The notes: generated from the letters alone by a model not told the origin. Shown: positions 44,686-53,326, numbered from the stretch's first letter. The stretch is DNA of 57,043 nt from Lachnospiraceae bacterium (GCA_017472325.1 JAFUQM010000054.1:1-57043), one strand, 5' to 3'. Numbers and translations: made by a program.

Positions 44686-45795
44686 ATGGCAAGTTTATCA
44701 TTAAAAAATGTCTGCAAAGTATATCCTAACGGTTTTGAAGCTGTTAAAGATTTCAACCTTGAAATTGCAGATCAGGAATTCATTATTTTCGTAGGTCCTT
44801 CAGGATGTGGTAAATCTACTACACTTCGTATGATCGCTGGTCTTGAAGATATTTCTTCAGGTGAATTAAGAATCGGTGACAGATTAGTAAATGACGTTGA
44901 ACCAAAAGACAGAGATATCGCAATGGTATTCCAGAACTACGCTCTGTATCCACATATGTCAGTATATGACAACATGGCTTTCGGTCTTAAATTAAGAAAA
45001 GTACCAAAAGATGAAATCGATAAAATGGTTAAAGAAGCAGCTAAAATCCTTGACTTAACACAGCTCCTTGATCGTAAACCAAAAGCATTATCAGGTGGTC
45101 AGAGACAGCGTGTTGCTATGGGTCGTGCTATCGTTCGTAATCCTAAAGTATTCCTTATGGACGAACCTTTATCCAACCTTGATGCTAAACTTCGTGTACA
45201 GATGCGTATCGAAATCGCTAAATTACATCAGAGATTAGGTACAACTATCATCTACGTAACACATGACCAGACAGAAGCTATGACACTTGGTACAAGAATC
45301 GTAGTTATGAAAGATGGTGTTGTTCAGCAGGTAGATACACCTCAGAACTTATATGAAAAACCACAGAACCTCTTCGTTGCAGGTTTCATGGGATCTCCTC
45401 AGATGAACTTCTTAGATGCTGTTGTTAAAGTAGAAGGCAGTGTAGCTAACTTAGTAGTAGGTGGAAAATCTATTCCATTACCAGCTGATAAATCTAAGAA
45501 ATTAATTGATGGCGGTTACGATGGAAAAACAGTTACATTCGGTATCCGTCCAGAAGACGTATATGATTCTGAAGCATTCCTTGCAAATTCTAAATGTGTA
45601 TTCGAATCTCAGGTTAAAGTTTACGAATTACTTGGTGCAGAAGTATTCTTATACTTCGATTTAGCTGAATATCCAATCACAGCTAGAGTTGATCCTCGTA
45701 CAACAGCTAGACCTGGTGATGCTATCAAATTTGCATTTGATCTTGACAAGATTCATGTATTCGATAAAGAAACAGAACAGGTTATTACAAACTAA
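44686..45795 (+). CDS. ugpC: Carbohydrate ABC transporter ATPase (MalK/UgpC/MsmK type)
   Basis: 369-residue ATPase that can energise several sugar importers. Walker A GPSGCGKST, Q-loop FQNYALYPHM, signature LSGGQRQRVAMGRA, Walker B VFLMDEPLSNLDAK, switch His in IIYVTHDQTEAM, and a C-terminal TOBE/MalK regulatory domain (FMGSPQMNFLD; FGIRPEDVYD). No permease or binding protein is near, so it is likely a shared subunit. Its codon use (many AAC, TTC, ATC, GCT) differs from neighbours and looks like that of a highly expressed gene. AGGAGG precedes the ATG. Confidence 0.93.
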   Translation: MASLSLKNVCKVYPNGFEAVKDFNLEIADQEFIIFVGPSGCGKSTTLRMIAGLEDISSGELRIGDRLVNDVEPKDRDIAMVFQNYALYPHMSVYDNMAFGLKLRKVPKDEIDKMVKEAAKILDLTQLLDRKPKALSGGQRQRVAMGRAIVRNPKVFLMDEPLSNLDAKLRVQMRIEIAKLHQRLGTTIIYVTHDQTEAMTLGTRIVVMKDGVVQQVDTPQNLYEKPQNLFVAGFMGSPQMNFLDAVVKVEGSVANLVVGGKSIPLPADKSKKLIDGGYDGKTVTFGIRPEDVYDSEAFLANSKCVFESQVKVYELLGAEVFLYFDLAEYPITARVDPRTTARPGDAIKFAFDLDKIHVFDKETEQVITN

Positions 45796-45811
45796 TCAAA
45801 GATAATACTAG

Positions 45812-45839
45812 GGGGTCAGATTTCTCTGACCCCTTTTTT
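45812..45839 (+). terminator. Rho-independent terminator after ugpC
   Basis: GGGGTCAGA (45812-45820) pairs with TCTGACCCC (45825-45833), TTTC loop, then six T (45834-45839). Clear isolated terminator. Confidence 0.93.
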
Positions 45840-45869
45840 AACTAATCTAAAAAGAAATGGAGAGAGTTC

Positions 45870-46955
45870 ATGTTATCCAATCAGATTATTCAAAAGAGTT
45901 TGGATGAATTAAAAGCTATTACAAAAATAGAGTTGGAAGTATATGATTTGGAGGGGACAAAAATAGCAGGAACATCTTCTGAAATAGATGTAGAGCCTCA
46001 CATTGTTCGTATTTTTGCAGAATCTGTAGCCGAAACTCAGGAGTTGGACAACAAATGGTTCATGAAGGTTCAGGATGAAGGCAGAGATCTTTATGTGTTA
46101 GTAGCGTGCGGTGAACAGCAACATGCTTACCATGTAGCTAAAATTGAAGTAAATCAGTTAGAAGCATTAATATTAGCATATAAAGAAAAATACGACCGTA
46201 ACAATTTTTTCCAGAATTTAATTCTTGATAATTTATTGTTGGTAGATATTTATAATCGTGCAAAAAAGCTGCATCTGGAAGTAGAAGCTAAAAGAATTGT
46301 ATATTTAATCGAAACAAAAAGCGAAAGCGAAACTATTGCAAAAGAAATGCTGCGTAGCTTATTTTCTCAACAGAATGGGGATTTTGTGACCTCTGTGGAT
46401 GAAAGGAATATTGTTTTGATTAAAAGCCTTCGTAGGGAGGATACGGAAGAAGAAATTGGTCAGACAGCAAAAACGATTGTGGATATGTTAAATGCAGAAG
46501 CAATGTTATCTGTAAAAGTAGCATATGGAACAGTGGTTGGGGAATTAAAAGACGTATCTAAATCTTACAAAGAAGCAAAAATGGCTTTAGATGTTGGAAA
46601 AATTTTCTATATTGAAAAGAGTGTTATTGGATATGAAAAATTAGGTATTGGCAGATTAATCTATCAATTACCGGTAAATCTGTGTCGTATGTTCATGAGT
46701 GAGATCTTTGGAGAAAATCTTCCGGATAAGCTGGATGAAGAAACACAGATTACAATCCACAAATTTTTTGAAAACAGCTTGAATGTTTCTGAAACAGCGA
46801 GACAGTTATATATTCATAGAAATACATTAGTATATCGAATTGAAAAACTGGAAAAAGAAACCGGATTGGATATCCGTAATTTTGACGATGCTCTTACTTT
46901 TAAAATTGCATTAATGGTAGTAAGTTATTTGCAATATTTAGATAGTAGGGATTAG
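45870..46955 (+). CDS. CdaR/PucR-type helix-turn-helix regulator
   Basis: 361 residues: an N-terminal sensor region (EVYDLEGTKIAG), a middle CdaR GGDEF-like domain (VKVAYGTVVGELKDVSKSYKEAKMAL, typical of this family), and a C-terminal PucR-type HTH: FFENSLNVSETARQLYIHRNTLVYRIEKLE (in two parts) then DDALTFKIALM. Such proteins activate sugar-diacid, purine or carbohydrate genes. It directly follows the sugar-transport ATPase gene and its terminator, so it may bind the palindromes in that gene's promoter (inference). Confidence 0.85.
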   Translation: MLSNQIIQKSLDELKAITKIELEVYDLEGTKIAGTSSEIDVEPHIVRIFAESVAETQELDNKWFMKVQDEGRDLYVLVACGEQQHAYHVAKIEVNQLEALILAYKEKYDRNNFFQNLILDNLLLVDIYNRAKKLHLEVEAKRIVYLIETKSESETIAKEMLRSLFSQQNGDFVTSVDERNIVLIKSLRREDTEEEIGQTAKTIVDMLNAEAMLSVKVAYGTVVGELKDVSKSYKEAKMALDVGKIFYIEKSVIGYEKLGIGRLIYQLPVNLCRMFMSEIFGENLPDKLDEETQITIHKFFENSLNVSETARQLYIHRNTLVYRIEKLEKETGLDIRNFDDALTFKIALMVVSYLQYLDSRD

Positions 46956-47012
46956 GTTTTAGTCATAAATTGTACAAGTTATTCATAAAATGATTCTATA
47001 GGAGGGTGACCT

Positions 47013-47954
47013 ATGGAATCATTTTTTCGTTATATTTCATATGTAGATTATTATAAAAAAGAGGAAAAGGTTAGGAATGTAGGATTTCTTCGTTGGAAAT
47101 TATATAATGGCAGACACAAAATAGAATTTCAAATAAAGGATGTGAGTTGTCCGCAGGGAAATTATCAAATTGAAGAAAAGAGGACCGGAAAAGTAATAGG
47201 GGAAATAGTAATAGAGAAAGGCATAGGAAATTTTACAAAAGAGTTTCTCTCCATGTCTGCTTCCGGAGAAATGTATATTGATACTTTTGATGACAGACTG
47301 TATTTAAGCGATATAGACGGATTTATGATTCGTTTAAATTCAAATGAATATTTGTTTGTACCTGTTAGTCTTGAGCAGGAGAAAAAGGCGGATAAGTTTA
47401 AAATGCTTTCTAAGAAAGATAATAAAGAGGTTCTGCCTACGGCTTCTGAAACAAAAAAAGAGGAAGTGATTGTTTGTAACGAAGAGAAGGAAAGAACATC
47501 CTCAGAAACGGAGGCAGCTTCCGAAAATATTTTAATAGAAGGAATTGAGGAGAAATATGTAGATTCAACATCGAGTAAAAAAATAGAAATCATAGAACCA
47601 ATTCATGAGGATAAGTGGCAGCAACTGTGTACAAAGTATCCTCAAGTACATCCATTTCCGAACAGAAAAGTATTTTTGTCTATTAAGCCGGAAGACTTTA
47701 TTATTTTGCAGCAAGGGTATCAGAAATTGGTACATAATAGTTTTTTGCTTCACGGATTTTATAATTATGGGCATATGATTTTAGGAAAATTAACGGAAGA
47801 GGAGAAAGCACCTGTCTATGTCGGAGTTCCGGGAGTTTATTATGAACGTGAAAAGCAGGCTGCCCAGATGTTTGGTTTTGTAGGATTTGAAAGTACAGAA
47901 CATCCGGTGCAGGCAGGAAGTTATGGTTATTATATGATTGAAGTTGAAATATGA
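47013..47954 (+). CDS. Hypothetical protein with a low-complexity middle section
   Basis: 313 residues, no recognised catalytic motif. N-terminal part (1-125): RYISYVDYYKKEEKVRNVGF, mixed beta/alpha look with many aromatic residues. Middle (135-205): low-complexity, acidic and Lys/Ser rich (EEVIVCNEEKERTSSETEAA), probably disordered. C-terminal part (215-313) is well ordered: HPFPNRKVFLSIKPEDFIIL, FYNYGHMILGK and GVPGVYYEREKQAAQMFGF. AGGAGGGTGACC precedes the ATG. Proteins of this layout are conserved in Lachnospiraceae in my recollection, but the function is unknown. Confidence 0.7.
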   Translation: MESFFRYISYVDYYKKEEKVRNVGFLRWKLYNGRHKIEFQIKDVSCPQGNYQIEEKRTGKVIGEIVIEKGIGNFTKEFLSMSASGEMYIDTFDDRLYLSDIDGFMIRLNSNEYLFVPVSLEQEKKADKFKMLSKKDNKEVLPTASETKKEEVIVCNEEKERTSSETEAASENILIEGIEEKYVDSTSSKKIEIIEPIHEDKWQQLCTKYPQVHPFPNRKVFLSIKPEDFIILQQGYQKLVHNSFLLHGFYNYGHMILGKLTEEEKAPVYVGVPGVYYEREKQAAQMFGFVGFESTEHPVQAGSYGYYMIEVEI

Positions 47955-48014
47955 TTTTTATTTGAGCCATGGCATACTGCAACCTTAACTATAATAGGGG
48001 CTTTGATAGTGTTT

Positions 48015-48704
48015 TTAGTCTACCCCACGCAAGGAAGAATTCGGTAATTTTTCCCGAACTATGGACAAGTAATATTCCAAGGTTTCCTTATCACAGGAAG
48101 AAAGTCCCGGAGTGAGAATATTTCCGCTGTCTTTAAAGGATTGTATATAATAAGGACTTGGGGAAGAAATCATTTCTGTAACTTCAAAAAAATCCTGTTT
48201 GGTATGAAGTTCTTTTACAACAGTGGTGCGGAATTCATAATCAATTTCGGAATTTTCAATTATAGAAATGGATTCCTTGATTGTTTCTATATTTATATTA
48301 AGAATCCCGCTGACTTTGGGGTAATTGGAAAATCCAGCTTTGATGTCCATAGCGATATAGTCCAACATATTTCTGCTCAATAAATCAGAAATAATTTGAG
48401 GTCGGTAACCGTTGGTATCCAATTTGACTTTATAACCTAAGGAACGGACTTTCTCTATAAATTCTACAAGATCCGGCTGTAAAGTTGGTTCGCCGCCGGT
48501 AATACAGATTCCGGAAAGAATATTTTTTCTTTTTTGCAAAAAAGAAAAAATTTCTTCTTCGGAAACAGTAGCCACAGACTTGGAAAGTAAATCGGAGTTG
48601 TGACAGAACGGACAGCGAAAATTACAGCCACCGGTAAAAATAGTAGCGGCAACGTGTCCGGGATAATCTAATAATGTTGTTTTCTGATAACCGCAAATGT
48701 TCAT
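48015..48704 (-). CDS. nrdG: Anaerobic ribonucleotide reductase activating protein (NrdG-type radical SAM)
   Basis: 229-residue radical SAM enzyme. Cluster motif CNFRCPFC (C-x3-C-x2-C) near residue 28, then GICITGGEPTLQPDL, DTNGYRPQII and AMDIKAGFSNY. The start YQKTTLLDYPGHVAATIFTGGC is typical of the NrdG2 group that activates anaerobic class III ribonucleotide reductase. The reductase gene nrdD is not adjacent in this window. AGAGGA precedes the minus-strand ATG. It is divergent from tadA across a strong hairpin region. Confidence 0.85.
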   Translation of the reverse strand: MNICGYQKTTLLDYPGHVAATIFTGGCNFRCPFCHNSDLLSKSVATVSEEEIFSFLQKRKNILSGICITGGEPTLQPDLVEFIEKVRSLGYKVKLDTNGYRPQIISDLLSRNMLDYIAMDIKAGFSNYPKVSGILNINIETIKESISIIENSEIDYEFRTTVVKELHTKQDFFEVTEMISSPSPYYIQSFKDSGNILTPGLSSCDKETLEYYLSIVREKLPNSSLRGVD

Positions 48705-48751
48705 AAGTATCCTCTTTCTTTTAGTGGGATTCTTTACTAAGTATAATATGT

Positions 48752-48808
48752 TAACTCTTCAGAGCCAAGCAAATTTATAAAAATTTTCGAACTTGCTCTG
48801 AAGAGTTA
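48752..48808. repeat. Large imperfect hairpin between nrdG and tadA
   Basis: TAACTCTTCAGAG + CAAG on the left and CTTG + CTCTGAAGAGTTA on the right form a 17-bp stem with one bulged C and an AT-rich loop containing AAATTT/AAATTT. No T tract follows on either strand. A related hairpin is found at 55152-55185. Confidence 0.7.
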
Positions 48809-48851
48809 TTTAATATAAAATAAGAGACAAATAGTATATAGTGAGGCATCT

Positions 48852-49355
48852 ATGGAACAACATATAAAATATATGAAAGAAGCATTAAAGCAGGCAAAAA
48901 AGGCATATGCCTTAGGAGAAGTTCCTATTGGCTGCGTGATTGTTTATGAGGACAAGATTATTGCCAGAGGATATAATCGCAGAAATACAGATAAGAATAC
49001 TCTGGCTCATGCAGAAATTACAGCAATTAATCGTGCCAGTAAGAAAATGGGTGATTGGCGTCTGGAGGATTGTACTTTGTATGTGACTTTGGAACCTTGT
49101 CAGATGTGTGCCGGAGCCATTGTGCAGTCCAGAATTACCAATGTGGTAATGGGATGTATGAATCCAAAGGCCGGATGCGGCGGAAGTGTTTTAAACATTT
49201 TGGAAATGCCGGAATTTAATCATCAGGTAAATGTAGTTCGTGGTGTCATGGAAGAAGAATGCAGCCAGATTCTGCAGGAGTTTTTTAAAGAACTGCGTAT
49301 TCGGAATAAGGAAGAAAAAGCAGCACGAAAAGCAAAACAGGAAAAAGAAGAGTAG
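48852..49355 (+). CDS. tadA: tRNA adenosine(34) deaminase
   Basis: 167-residue zinc deaminase converting A34 to inosine in tRNA(Arg). Motifs: VPIGCVIVYEDKIIARGYNRR, HAEITAINRA (zinc His and catalytic Glu) and LEPCQMCAGAIVQSRI (PCxxC zinc ligands). The basic C-terminus (KEEKAARKAKQEKEE) is longer than in E. coli. Start follows GTGAGG. It is followed by the SRP RNA gene, an arrangement also known in other Firmicutes. Confidence 0.95.
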   Translation: MEQHIKYMKEALKQAKKAYALGEVPIGCVIVYEDKIIARGYNRRNTDKNTLAHAEITAINRASKKMGDWRLEDCTLYVTLEPCQMCAGAIVQSRITNVVMGCMNPKAGCGGSVLNILEMPEFNHQVNVVRGVMEEECSQILQEFFKELRIRNKEEKAARKAKQEKEE

Positions 49356-49380
49356 TTATGGAAGTAAAGCAGGGAGAGTG

Positions 49381-49409
49381 TTGACAAAGGCTGGAATTCC
49401 CTGTATACT
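49381..49409 (+). promoter_or_regulatory. Strong promoter of the SRP RNA gene
   Basis: TTGACA (49381-49386) and TATACT (49404-49409) with 17-bp spacing. Starts about 30 bp upstream of the RNA 5' helix. Confidence 0.9.
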
Positions 49410-49440
49410 AACAAAGTATTTTTAAGAGAATAAATGAGAC

Positions 49441-49645
49441 GAATATCCTGTATAGGATGGAGCTTATATAGCTGCCCTTAGTAAGTGGCGATGAAGTTTG
49501 GGTCTCGCGCAATAGGAATCTACGAATCTGGTCAGGACAGGAATGTAGCAGCCATAAGAAGAACCTCCTATGTGCCGTGAGGGTGCCTGGCGGAGTTAAC
49601 TGCGAAGGTAACGTGTATAAGTTCCATCTTGTACAGGATTTTTTT
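49441..49645 (+). ncRNA. ffs: Signal recognition particle RNA
   Basis: Homologous to Bacillus scRNA over its helix 5 and S domain: GCCCTTAGTAAGTGGCGATG, GTTTGGGTCTCGCGCAATAGG, the SRP54 loop GGTCAGGACAGGAATGTAGC, then ACCTCCTATGTGCCGTGAGG and GCCTGGCGGAGTTAACTGCG. In the tip, ACA-GGAA-TGT replaces UCC-GGAA-GGA, a compensatory change that keeps the stem. The 5' end (TCCTGTATAGGATGGAGC, 49446-49463) pairs with the 3' end (49621-49638), followed by seven T. The 5' Alu domain of the 270-nt Bacillus RNA seems absent. It lies between tadA and a radical SAM gene. Confidence 0.9.
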
Positions 49646-49695
49646 CGCGCAAAGCAAGTTTCTAAAGGCTAAAGTGTAAGTCAGGAGGAAAGGAA

Positions 49696-50604
49696 ATGGA
49701 GAATCTTTGTACCCTCTGTCCACGAAATTGTTCTGTGGACAGAATGATAGGAAAAACAGGATATTGTGGACAAACTGATAAAATATATGTAGCAAGAGCG
49801 GCACTTCATATGTGGGAGGAACCTTGTATTTCCGGAGAAGAAGGTTCCGGTACTGTATTTTTCTGCGGCTGTCCTTTACGTTGCATTTTTTGTCAGAATC
49901 ATAAGATTGCATTGGGAAAAGAAGAGAATGGAGAGAAAATAGGAAAAGAGATTAGTATTGTACGATTGAAAGAAATTTTTCTGGAATTGCAGACAAAAGG
50001 TGCTAATAACATTAATCTGGTGACAGGAACCCATTATATTCCTCAGATTGCAAAGGCTTTGAGTCTTGCAAAAGCAGAAGGACTTATTATTCCCGTTGTA
50101 TATAATACCAGTGGTTACGAAAGAGTAGAATCTCTTCGTTTATTAGAAGGATTAGTAGATATTTATTTACCGGATATGAAATATGTTTCAAAGGAACTTT
50201 CCAAGGAATATTCTAATGCAGAAAATTATTTTGAAGTAGCATCAAAGGCAATAGAAGAAATGGTGCGACAGGTGGGTGAACCGATATTTGATGATAGAGG
50301 ACTTATAAAAAAAGGTGTGATTGTAAGACATTTGGTGTTACCGGGAAGTACCAAGGATTCCAAGGCAGTTTTTGATTATTTATGGAATGCATATGGAAAT
50401 AGAATCTATATTAGTATTATGAATCAGTACACACCGATGCAACAAATAAAAAACCACCCATTACTTAGCCGTAAAGTCACTAAAAGAGAATACCAAAAGG
50501 TAGTGGATTACGCACTAAGCTTAGGATGGGAAAATGGTTTTATTCAAGAAGGTGAAACCGCAAAGGAAAGTTTTATTCCTGGTTTCAATGGAGTAGGAGT
50601 CTAA
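49696..50604 (+). CDS. Radical SAM protein, PflA-related (COG1313 type)
   Basis: 302 residues. An N-terminal Cys motif LCTLCPRNCSVDR and GYCGQ precedes the radical SAM cluster GCPLRCIFCQN (C-x3-C-x2-C) near residue 60. Further motifs: INLVTGTHYIPQIAKAL, VYNTSGYE and DIYLPDMKYVSKEL. This matches the family of putative pyruvate-formate-lyase-activating-like proteins of unknown substrate. AGGAGGAAAGG precedes the ATG. The stop codon is only 2 bp from the convergent small ORF's stop. Confidence 0.85.
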   Translation: MENLCTLCPRNCSVDRMIGKTGYCGQTDKIYVARAALHMWEEPCISGEEGSGTVFFCGCPLRCIFCQNHKIALGKEENGEKIGKEISIVRLKEIFLELQTKGANNINLVTGTHYIPQIAKALSLAKAEGLIIPVVYNTSGYERVESLRLLEGLVDIYLPDMKYVSKELSKEYSNAENYFEVASKAIEEMVRQVGEPIFDDRGLIKKGVIVRHLVLPGSTKDSKAVFDYLWNAYGNRIYISIMNQYTPMQQIKNHPLLSRKVTKREYQKVVDYALSLGWENGFIQEGETAKESFIPGFNGVGV

Positions 50605-50606
50605 TA

Positions 50607-50729
50607 TTATTCGCCGTCTTCGCTTCCTACAAAAGCAACCGCAGATACTACAGAAGAAACTACGGATACAACAACAGCAAAGATAATAATTAATAAACCG
50701 CCACCTAATAATAAGAACATTTCAGGCAT
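50607..50729 (-). CDS. Small 40-residue single-helix membrane protein
   Basis: ORF starting MPEMFLLLGGG, a long hydrophobic helix (LLIIIFAVVVSVVSSVVSAV) and an acidic end (GSEDGE). AGAAGG lies about 9 nt upstream of ATG 50729; an in-frame extension to 50795 has no ribosome site. No family recognised. It lies 81 bp downstream of the MFS gene on the same strand, possibly co-transcribed. Confidence 0.6.
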   Translation of the reverse strand: MPEMFLLLGGGLLIIIFAVVVSVVSSVVSAVAFVGSEDGE

Positions 50730-50810
50730 GTGTAAGACCTTCTTTCTTTGATAATTTATACTATTTAGTTTAGGTGATTTCTTAAATACTGTCAAGTAAC
50801 ACTAAAAATA

Positions 50811-51971
50811 TTATGATGTTATTTTAACCAGCTTTTCATGCATTATAGTCATAACGATCAAAATAATAAGCAAATATATTGGTAACAGAGAAGTACTGAT
50901 ATGGTTTGCAATTAATCCGAATAAAGTAGGCATAATCAGAATTCCGACATAAGCGCTTGCCATTTGGACACCTACCAAAGCCTGTGATCTTTCAGCACCA
51001 AAGTGATCCGGTGTAGAGTGGATAATGCAAGGATATACCGGAGCACATCCAAGACCAATCAGAATAAATCCCGTGAAAGCCGCCATTTCTCCGAATGGGA
51101 AGAACATAATAAGTATTCCCAATAAAATAATGGAAAATCCAAATCGAATCATCTGCGTGTCATTTAATTTCATAGTAATGAAACCACTTAAAAATCTTCC
51201 TACTGTAATACCGATACAAAACAGGCTGGCAAAGCTGGCAGCGGTCTCTTCCAAAAGCCCATGATGAAATACCAAATAGCTGCTCGCCCAAAGCATAGCG
51301 GTCTGTTCCAATGCACAGTAGCAGAAGAATGTTACCATAACTTCTTTTGCACCTGGGATGGCAATAATTTCTTTTAAGGACAGAGGTTTATCACTGCTAT
51401 AGTCTGAACCGGTATCTGCATTAGGACGTTTTTTCCATAAAGGCAGACTAAACATTAAAATGGCTGTTAAAATAATCTGAAGAATAGAAATATATAAATA
51501 GCCATTGTTCCAGCTTTGTGTATTGGTAAGGGCATAACTCATAATATAAGGACCGATGGAAGTTCCGACTCCCCACATACAATGCAGCCAGCTCATATGA
51601 CGGCTGGCATAGTGAAGAGCTACATAGTTATTTAAAGAAGCATCCACACCGCCGGCTCCCAGTCCGTAAGGAATAGCCCACAGGCACAGACTTAAAAAGG
51701 ATGAGCTGGTGGAAAATCCAAAGAGAGCAAGAGCAGTCATGGCAACGCTGAATGCAGTTACCATTCCGGTACCGAACTTTCGGGTAAGGCGGTCACTTTG
51801 GAGACTGGCAATAATCGTACCAAAGGAAATAATCATGGAAATCATACCGGCATAAGAAACCGGAACATTGAATTCCTGGTACATAATGGGCCATGCAGAG
51901 CCAAGCAGTGCATCCGGCAGACCAAGGCTGATAAAGGATATGTAAATGATTTCAAGTAATAAATGTATCAT
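50811..51971 (-). CDS. MFS transporter
   Basis: 386 residues with about 12 membrane helices. It begins ISFISLGLPDALLGSAWPIM, has the MFS loop motif (LQSDRLTRKFGTG) after helix 2 and a related copy (FLSGFITMKLNDTQMIR) after helix 8. The protein resembles FucP/YfkF-like uptake or efflux carriers; substrate unknown. AGGAGG precedes the minus-strand ATG. It diverges from the AraC-type regulator, which is its probable controller. Confidence 0.9.
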   Translation of the reverse strand: MIHLLLEIIYISFISLGLPDALLGSAWPIMYQEFNVPVSYAGMISMIISFGTIIASLQSDRLTRKFGTGMVTAFSVAMTALALFGFSTSSSFLSLCLWAIPYGLGAGGVDASLNNYVALHYASRHMSWLHCMWGVGTSIGPYIMSYALTNTQSWNNGYLYISILQIILTAILMFSLPLWKKRPNADTGSDYSSDKPLSLKEIIAIPGAKEVMVTFFCYCALEQTAMLWASSYLVFHHGLLEETAASFASLFCIGITVGRFLSGFITMKLNDTQMIRFGFSIILLGILIMFFPFGEMAAFTGFILIGLGCAPVYPCIIHSTPDHFGAERSQALVGVQMASAYVGILIMPTLFGLIANHISTSLLPIYLLIILIVMTIMHEKLVKITS

Positions 51972-52138
51972 ATTGAGTTCCTCCTAACGTTCTGCTATGA
52001 TTATATCAACAAAAAAGTAAGATAAATAGAAAAAAACAGTCCATATTCTATGATAAAACCGTCAGAAATAGAGTTGAATTGTAGATGGATATGAATATAG
52101 TCGGAAAGATGTTTGGTATAGGAGAGAGGAAACAATAA

Positions 52139-53053
52139 ATGGCATTATCAGAATGTAATGTAATCATAAATCAGCAGGGCAGAGAGTTAGCAGAGCATGG
52201 AACAGCACTTTTCCCGATAGCCTGTTATCATGATAATTTGGAAAGAGAAGAAGTACATTGGCATTGGCATGACGAGCTGGAAGCTATGGTGGTAATTAAG
52301 GGCCAGACGATAGTTGCAGCCGGAACAGAAAAATACATTATCAGAGAAGGAGAAGGAATTTTTATCAACGCCGGAGTCCTGCACGGGGCATGGGATTATG
52401 AACAATCCGGATGTCAGTTCCATTCTCTGGTATTTCATCCAAGGCTAGTAGGAGGAAGTGCAGAAAGTATTTTCTGGCAGAAATATATTCAGCCAATTTT
52501 AGATAATTCCTCTTTAAAGGGTATTCACTTTCAGTGCAGTAAAGATTGGCAGAAGGAAATCATAGATAATATTGAAAAAGCCTGGCAGTTTTGTGTCCAT
52601 GAGCCATCAGGATATGAATTTCAAGTAAGGGATGCTTTATCAAAAATGATATTTCTGCTTTCTGATCATATGAATATAGCTCAAAGCAGACCTTCACCAA
52701 AGCAGTTAAGAGACGGGGAGAGAATGAAAAAAATGATTCAATATATTGAGCAGAACTGTGGTGAAGAACTTAGTACGGCTGATATCGCAGGCAGTGCTAT
52801 GATTAGTGAAAGTGAATGCCTGCGCTGTTTTCGTAAGACCATAGGGAAACCGCCCATTCAGTATGTAAAGCAGTTTCGTATTCATAAAGCAGCAGGGCTT
52901 TTAATTTCCACACAGGAGAAAATTGCAGATATTGGTACACAGTGTGGATTTCAGGATATGAGCTACTTTACAAAAACATTCCGGGAGATGAAAGGGTGTA
53001 CACCTACGGAATATCGGGAGAAGATGGGAAATAAAAGTTTTCCGACAATTTAA
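52139..53053 (+). CDS. AraC family transcriptional regulator
   Basis: 304 residues: N-terminal cupin-like sensor (HWHWHDELEAMVVIKGQT; EGEGIFINAGVLHG) and a C-terminal pair of helix-turn-helix motifs (MIQYIEQNCGEELSTADIAG; PIQYVKQFRIHKAAGLL; IADIGTQCGFQDMSYFTKTF). It probably controls the divergent MFS gene; the intergenic region is 167 bp. Preceded by AGGAGAGAGG. Confidence 0.93.
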   Translation: MALSECNVIINQQGRELAEHGTALFPIACYHDNLEREEVHWHWHDELEAMVVIKGQTIVAAGTEKYIIREGEGIFINAGVLHGAWDYEQSGCQFHSLVFHPRLVGGSAESIFWQKYIQPILDNSSLKGIHFQCSKDWQKEIIDNIEKAWQFCVHEPSGYEFQVRDALSKMIFLLSDHMNIAQSRPSPKQLRDGERMKKMIQYIEQNCGEELSTADIAGSAMISESECLRCFRKTIGKPPIQYVKQFRIHKAAGLLISTQEKIADIGTQCGFQDMSYFTKTFREMKGCTPTEYREKMGNKSFPTI

Positions 53054-53062
53054 AAAAGTGTG

Positions 53063-53091
53063 TTGACAAAAGAAATTATGTGTGCTTAACT
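53063..53091 (+). promoter_or_regulatory. Promoter of the multidrug exporter operon leader
   Basis: TTGACA (53063-53068) and TTAACT (53086-53091), 17-bp spacing, with a TGC extended -10. It sits right after the AraC gene stop and 60 bp before the leader ORF. Confidence 0.75.
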
Positions 53092-53151
53092 ATCCATAGA
53101 CAGATTATGGAAGTGATTTCATAAAATATAAAAGAAAGAGAGGTAATAAAA

Positions 53152-53226
53152 ATGACAATTATGAATAAAAATCGCAATACAAAAAATCAGAATAAGCTTT
53201 ATATTACCTCGGTTAAGTTTGTGTGA
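53152..53226 (+). CDS. Putative 24-residue leader peptide of the exporter operon
   Basis: ORF starting MTIMNKNRNTKNQ and ending LYITSVKFV before TGA at 53224. AGAGAGG lies 8 nt upstream, which is a convincing ribosome site for so short an ORF. The stop is 68 nt before the attenuator stem. Such leader ORFs precede drug exporters regulated by ribosome stalling (for example bmrCD in B. subtilis). The peptide has several Asn and Lys residues; no similarity is claimed. Confidence 0.65.
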   Translation: MTIMNKNRNTKNQNKLYITSVKFV

Positions 53227-53294
53227 GAATTCTTGTTTACATGGTTAGAAGAACGTAGACTTTATTTGGACACAGAAATATTAATTAAGTTTGT

Positions 53295-53326
53295 AAACCC
53301 ATGGTAATATTTGCCATGGGTTTTTT
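53295..53326 (+). terminator. Attenuator terminator upstream of the exporter genes
   Basis: AAACCCATGG (53295-53304) pairs with CCATGGGTTT (53314-53323), 9-nt loop, then six T (53321-53326). GTAAAC (53293-53298), overlapping the left arm, can instead pair with GTTTAC (53235-53240) just after the leader stop, a possible anti-terminator. The hairpin lies 121 nt before the first exporter gene. Confidence 0.8.
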
